The translations under genes were made by a program, and so were the position numbers. From Candidatus Binatota bacterium (GTDB lineage: Bacteria; Desulfobacterota; Binatia; UBA1149), in assembly GCA_012960245.1 (NCBI GenBank), contig DUBO01000012.1, positions 79,307-143,306 of the forward strand: 64,000 nucleotides of DNA, in the 5' to 3' direction. The notes under the pieces were generated by a model that saw only the letters and a list, made by a program, of their open reading frames with translations, searched no databases and had not been told where the DNA came from. This document shows, piece after piece, positions 61,581 through 64,000 of the stretch. How positions within the stretch are numbered: position 1 is the first letter of the stretch; each line of letters starts with the position of its first letter.

Positions 61581-64000
61581 ATGAACCATCGATACCAGTT
61601 TTTCCTGGCGGCCGTGCTGCTGTGCGCGTTCGCCCAACCGGCGGCAGCACAGGTTCCCGTATCAAGTGCTGCTGAACTCTGCGCGCCAACGGCCGACCCC
61701 TGTGTTATTAACTCGCCCGTTGTGGTCGCTGCTGGTGCGGCGCTGGACCTGGGTAAGCGGACGTTACTGGTCTCCCCGGGAGGATCCCTGGAGTTCGGCG
61801 CTGGTATGGCAAGCGTTACCTGTGGCGAGTTTCGCCTCGAGACCCCTGGGGCGCTTGCGCTCAAGGCTCGCGGTTTCAGCGGTATTGGAGGACAGGTGAC
61901 CGTCAGCGCCAGGCGCAGCTGTTCGCTGGCGAGCGCGTTGTTTTGCCTCGTTGACAGCGAGTGCCAATCGCAAGGCGCGGGCACATGTACGCTGGGCAGT
62001 GGAAATATCGTCATCGGTGGCCGAGTGGCGGGAAACGCACCCACGCCGGCATTTCTCTCCCTCGTGGCGGCCGGGGATGTAACGATAAGCGAGCTAATAA
62101 ACCTCAACGGAACCACCACAGCTTCGGACGGGGGGACCTTGGACATCGTGGCCATTGGGAAGGTGGACGTGCTCGCCCGGATACAAGCCAGTTCCGGTGC
62201 CGATGGCAACGGAGGCGAATTGGTGATCGGCGCCGGCAGCAGCGTTAATCTTCTGGCCTTGGTAGATGTGAAGGGGGGAGATTTTGACGGTGGCCTCATC
62301 GACGTCAATTCGGGGGGCGACATAAACATAACAGCCAGCCTCCTGGCTTCTTCTGGGGCTGGCGAGGGTTTCGGTGGGGATATAACACTGAGTGCCAGTG
62401 GTGATATTTCAATGGACGGCGGCAGCGCCGCTTCACCGGTCGTACTTGATACCGATGGCCACGGGAGCGTCGGCATTGGTGGAGACGGGGGCAGCCAGGA
62501 TCTTAGCGCTGGAGGAGATATCTACGTTGGTCCTTTTGTAAAACTCACCGCGAGTGGCGCTGCCCCTGACGGTTTCGGCGACTATCTAATGCTTGACGCT
62601 CTTGGATCACTGGTCGTTGATGGCGAACTCGTCGCCCGGGGTCGGGGGAGCCAGAGCGGAGGAGGCATCGTTGACCTCTTCGCGGGCATTGACCTCGTGC
62701 TGGGTTCGACCTCCCGGATAGACGTAGGTGGAAGCGGCGGCGGCGGTGACTCGCAGGCCGGGGCTGGAAGAGATGCCCGACTGGCCGGGGCAATCGATAT
62801 AGGTTCCAGTTCTGGTGGAGGTATCGCAGATGTCACGGCGCTTCGTACGGTCGTCTTGTCAGGATCCTTTGTATCGGCGGGAGGTCTCGGAACACCGCCA
62901 GCCTTTATCAGCCTGGCTGCTTGTTCGCTGAGGCTTGAATCGGGGGCGGTCATAGACAATCCGGGGGCTGGCTCGCTCAACAGCTTGACGGGCTACGAGT
63001 CCATATACGTGGATACCGGCGCAAGTGTTATTTCCGGAGGCAACAACAGTCTCAATTATTCTGGCGCGGCACCGGTGGTGGAGGGGGTGGTTGTGCCTGC
63101 TGCTTTGCCCGTGGCTGTAGTTCCGCTTGGTGTCTGCGACACCTGCTCGGATGGGTTCCCGGGCTCCGCGGAAAGCTGCGATGACGGCAATCTTATAGCG
63201 GGTGATGGTTGCGACGCGGCCTGTCAGGATGAGGGTTGCACGGCGCAAACACCGGGCTATCCAGCGGCTGCCCTCTGTGATGACGGGAATCCCTGCACCG
63301 CGGATCGCTGTGTTCCCCTGCAGCACGTCTGCGAGCACGTGGATCCCTGTGACGATGGAATAGGCTGTACGGCTGATTCCTGTGTCGTTGCAGCGTGTGT
63401 TAATACGGTTTCAGATCAGGCTTGCGACGATGGCAACCCCTGTAGCGACGACGCTTGTTCCCCCTTGTTGGATTGCAGTTATCTCCCCAACACATTGGCC
63501 TGCGACGATGCTGATGAATGTACTTCGGGCGATTCCTGCAGCCTGGGCGTATGTTCGGGAAATGCGATTCCTTTCTGCCACGAGTGCGGCGATGGAATTG
63601 TGGACCTGGGTGAGCTTTGCGACAATGGTATTTCCGCCAACAGCGACATTCTAGCGGACGCCTGTCGCAACGATTGTTCGTTGGCCAGCTGCGGCGACGG
63701 GGTGACCGACAGCGGCGAGGCTTGTGACGACGGCAACGCGGATGACAGCGACGCCTGCCTGTCAACCTGCGTGCTGGCCAGTTGCGGCGATGGCGTAGTG
63801 CAGGCCGGCGTGGAGCAGTGCGATCGCGATGGATTGAACAACGACAGCCAGCCCGACGCCTGCCGCACCGATTGCTCGTTGGCCAGCTGCGGCGACGGCG
63901 TGACCGACAGCGGCGAGGCTTGCGACGACGGCAACGTGGATGACAGCGACGCCTGCTTGTCAACCTGCGTGCTGGCCAGCTGCGGCGATGGCATAGTGCA
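61581..64000 (+). CDS. Large secreted protein with beta-helix-like domain and Cys-rich (DUF4215-type) repeats, partial
   Basis: Open from ATG 61581 to the window end (806 codons, stop not reached). A signal peptide ends near FAQPAAAQ (about residue 23). Residues about 40-500 are Gly/Ser/Ala-rich short beta repeats such as GGDINITASLLASSGAGEGF and GGDIYVGPFVKLTASG, typical of a surface beta-helix. From about residue 510 the sequence becomes cysteine- and Asp-rich: first CDDGNPCTADRC-type units, then CGDGxxxxGExCDDGN repeats like the Myxococcus Cys-rich repeat (DUF4215). No anchor is visible in the part seen. Likely exported to the surface or medium, perhaps by the T2SS. Function unknown. Confidence 0.82.
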   Translation, partial: MNHRYQFFLAAVLLCAFAQPAAAQVPVSSAAELCAPTADPCVINSPVVVAAGAALDLGKRTLLVSPGGSLEFGAGMASVTCGEFRLETPGALALKARGFSGIGGQVTVSARRSCSLASALFCLVDSECQSQGAGTCTLGSGNIVIGGRVAGNAPTPAFLSLVAAGDVTISELINLNGTTTASDGGTLDIVAIGKVDVLARIQASSGADGNGGELVIGAGSSVNLLALVDVKGGDFDGGLIDVNSGGDINITASLLASSGAGEGFGGDITLSASGDISMDGGSAASPVVLDTDGHGSVGIGGDGGSQDLSAGGDIYVGPFVKLTASGAAPDGFGDYLMLDALGSLVVDGELVARGRGSQSGGGIVDLFAGIDLVLGSTSRIDVGGSGGGGDSQAGAGRDARLAGAIDIGSSSGGGIADVTALRTVVLSGSFVSAGGLGTPPAFISLAACSLRLESGAVIDNPGAGSLNSLTGYESIYVDTGASVISGGNNSLNYSGAAPVVEGVVVPAALPVAVVPLGVCDTCSDGFPGSAESCDDGNLIAGDGCDAACQDEGCTAQTPGYPAAALCDDGNPCTADRCVPLQHVCEHVDPCDDGIGCTADSCVVAACVNTVSDQACDDGNPCSDDACSPLLDCSYLPNTLACDDADECTSGDSCSLGVCSGNAIPFCHECGDGIVDLGELCDNGISANSDILADACRNDCSLASCGDGVTDSGEACDDGNADDSDACLSTCVLASCGDGVVQAGVEQCDRDGLNNDSQPDACRTDCSLASCGDGVTDSGEACDDGNVDDSDACLSTCVLASCGDGIV
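63678..64000 (+). repeat. 198-bp tandem repeat within the Cys-rich region
   Basis: A 198-bp unit (63678-63875) coding for 66 residues (one 31-residue and one 35-residue Cys-rich module) is followed by a nearly identical second unit (from 63876), cut by the window end after 125 bases. Within this overlap there are only a few base changes. Period is a multiple of three, so copy-number change would keep the frame. Confidence 0.85.

Noticed and set aside
1..64000. CRISPR arrays, toxin-antitoxin pairs, restriction systems, insertion sequences
   Set aside because: Looked for direct repeats with spacers, short paired genes with toxin folds and transposase motifs; the only repeats are the in-gene tandem arrays and the single palindromic element described.

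Overview
This is a gene-dense, GC-rich segment of a Gram-negative (two-membrane) bacterial chromosome. It carries a type II secretion system, a complete lipid A/Kdo assembly block, BamA/Skp, the Lol ABC transporter, GlnD, and the order pheA-hisC-tyrA-aroA-cmk-rpsA-ihfB. The gene orders resemble those of the former Deltaproteobacteria. The Cys-rich DUF4215-type repeats, a 'GFDDP..VAPVGGN' fragment and a 'CYKAK...KKPSLLC' fragment point towards Myxococcota or Binatota-like lineages. This placement is inference; a marker-gene tree would be needed to fix it.

Layout. (1) Positions 1-10347, minus strand: type II secretion operon gspC-D-E-F-G-H-I-J-K-L, cut by the window start inside gspL. (2) 10521-31534, plus strand: an almost gap-free co-directional run lysS, lolC, lolD, bamA, skp, lpxA, lpxI, a gnnA-like oxidoreductase, lpxB, msbA, a DUF374 acyltransferase, waaA, lpxK, a sugar-nucleotide epimerase, a Trm112-like mini-protein, a Kdo kinase-like protein, yicC, gmk, rel and ridA. 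lpxD and fabZ are not in their usual place between skp and lpxA, and LpxI replaces LpxH. (3) rpmB (minus) is divergent from pgi-mutL-miaA. (4) 36159-43832: pheA, hisC, tyrA, aroA, cmk, rpsA, ihfB; rpsA ends in an acidic tail coded by a 42-bp tandem repeat. (5) 43843-56862: HIT protein, lapA, a short protein resembling only the end of a VWA domain, mutS, an AmiC-type amidase, glnD, a XerC/D recombinase, an M50 protease, trpS, scpA, scpB, rluB. (6) tRNA-fMet at 56897, followed by accessory DNA: a gene remnant, a sirtuin, two small XRE regulators, a secreted DUF3604 protein coupled to an ABM-domain protein, a G/C-tract palindromic element, and the 5' part of a large secreted protein with Cys-rich repeats that runs off the window.

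How the parts fit: block 2 makes and exports outer-membrane components (lipid A, LPS flipping, lipoprotein release, beta-barrel insertion) and ends with nucleotide and stringent-response genes. The T2SS beside it could export large secreted proteins such as the one at the right end. About half of the protein genes start with GTG or TTG, and many neighbours overlap by four bases (NTGA), indicating extensive translational coupling. I found no CRISPR array, intact insertion sequence, prophage or rRNA. No clearly unprecedented multi-gene system is visible; the most novel-looking items are in the accessory right end, the VWA-like stub, the lipid A gene content and a possible leaderless-promoter pattern.
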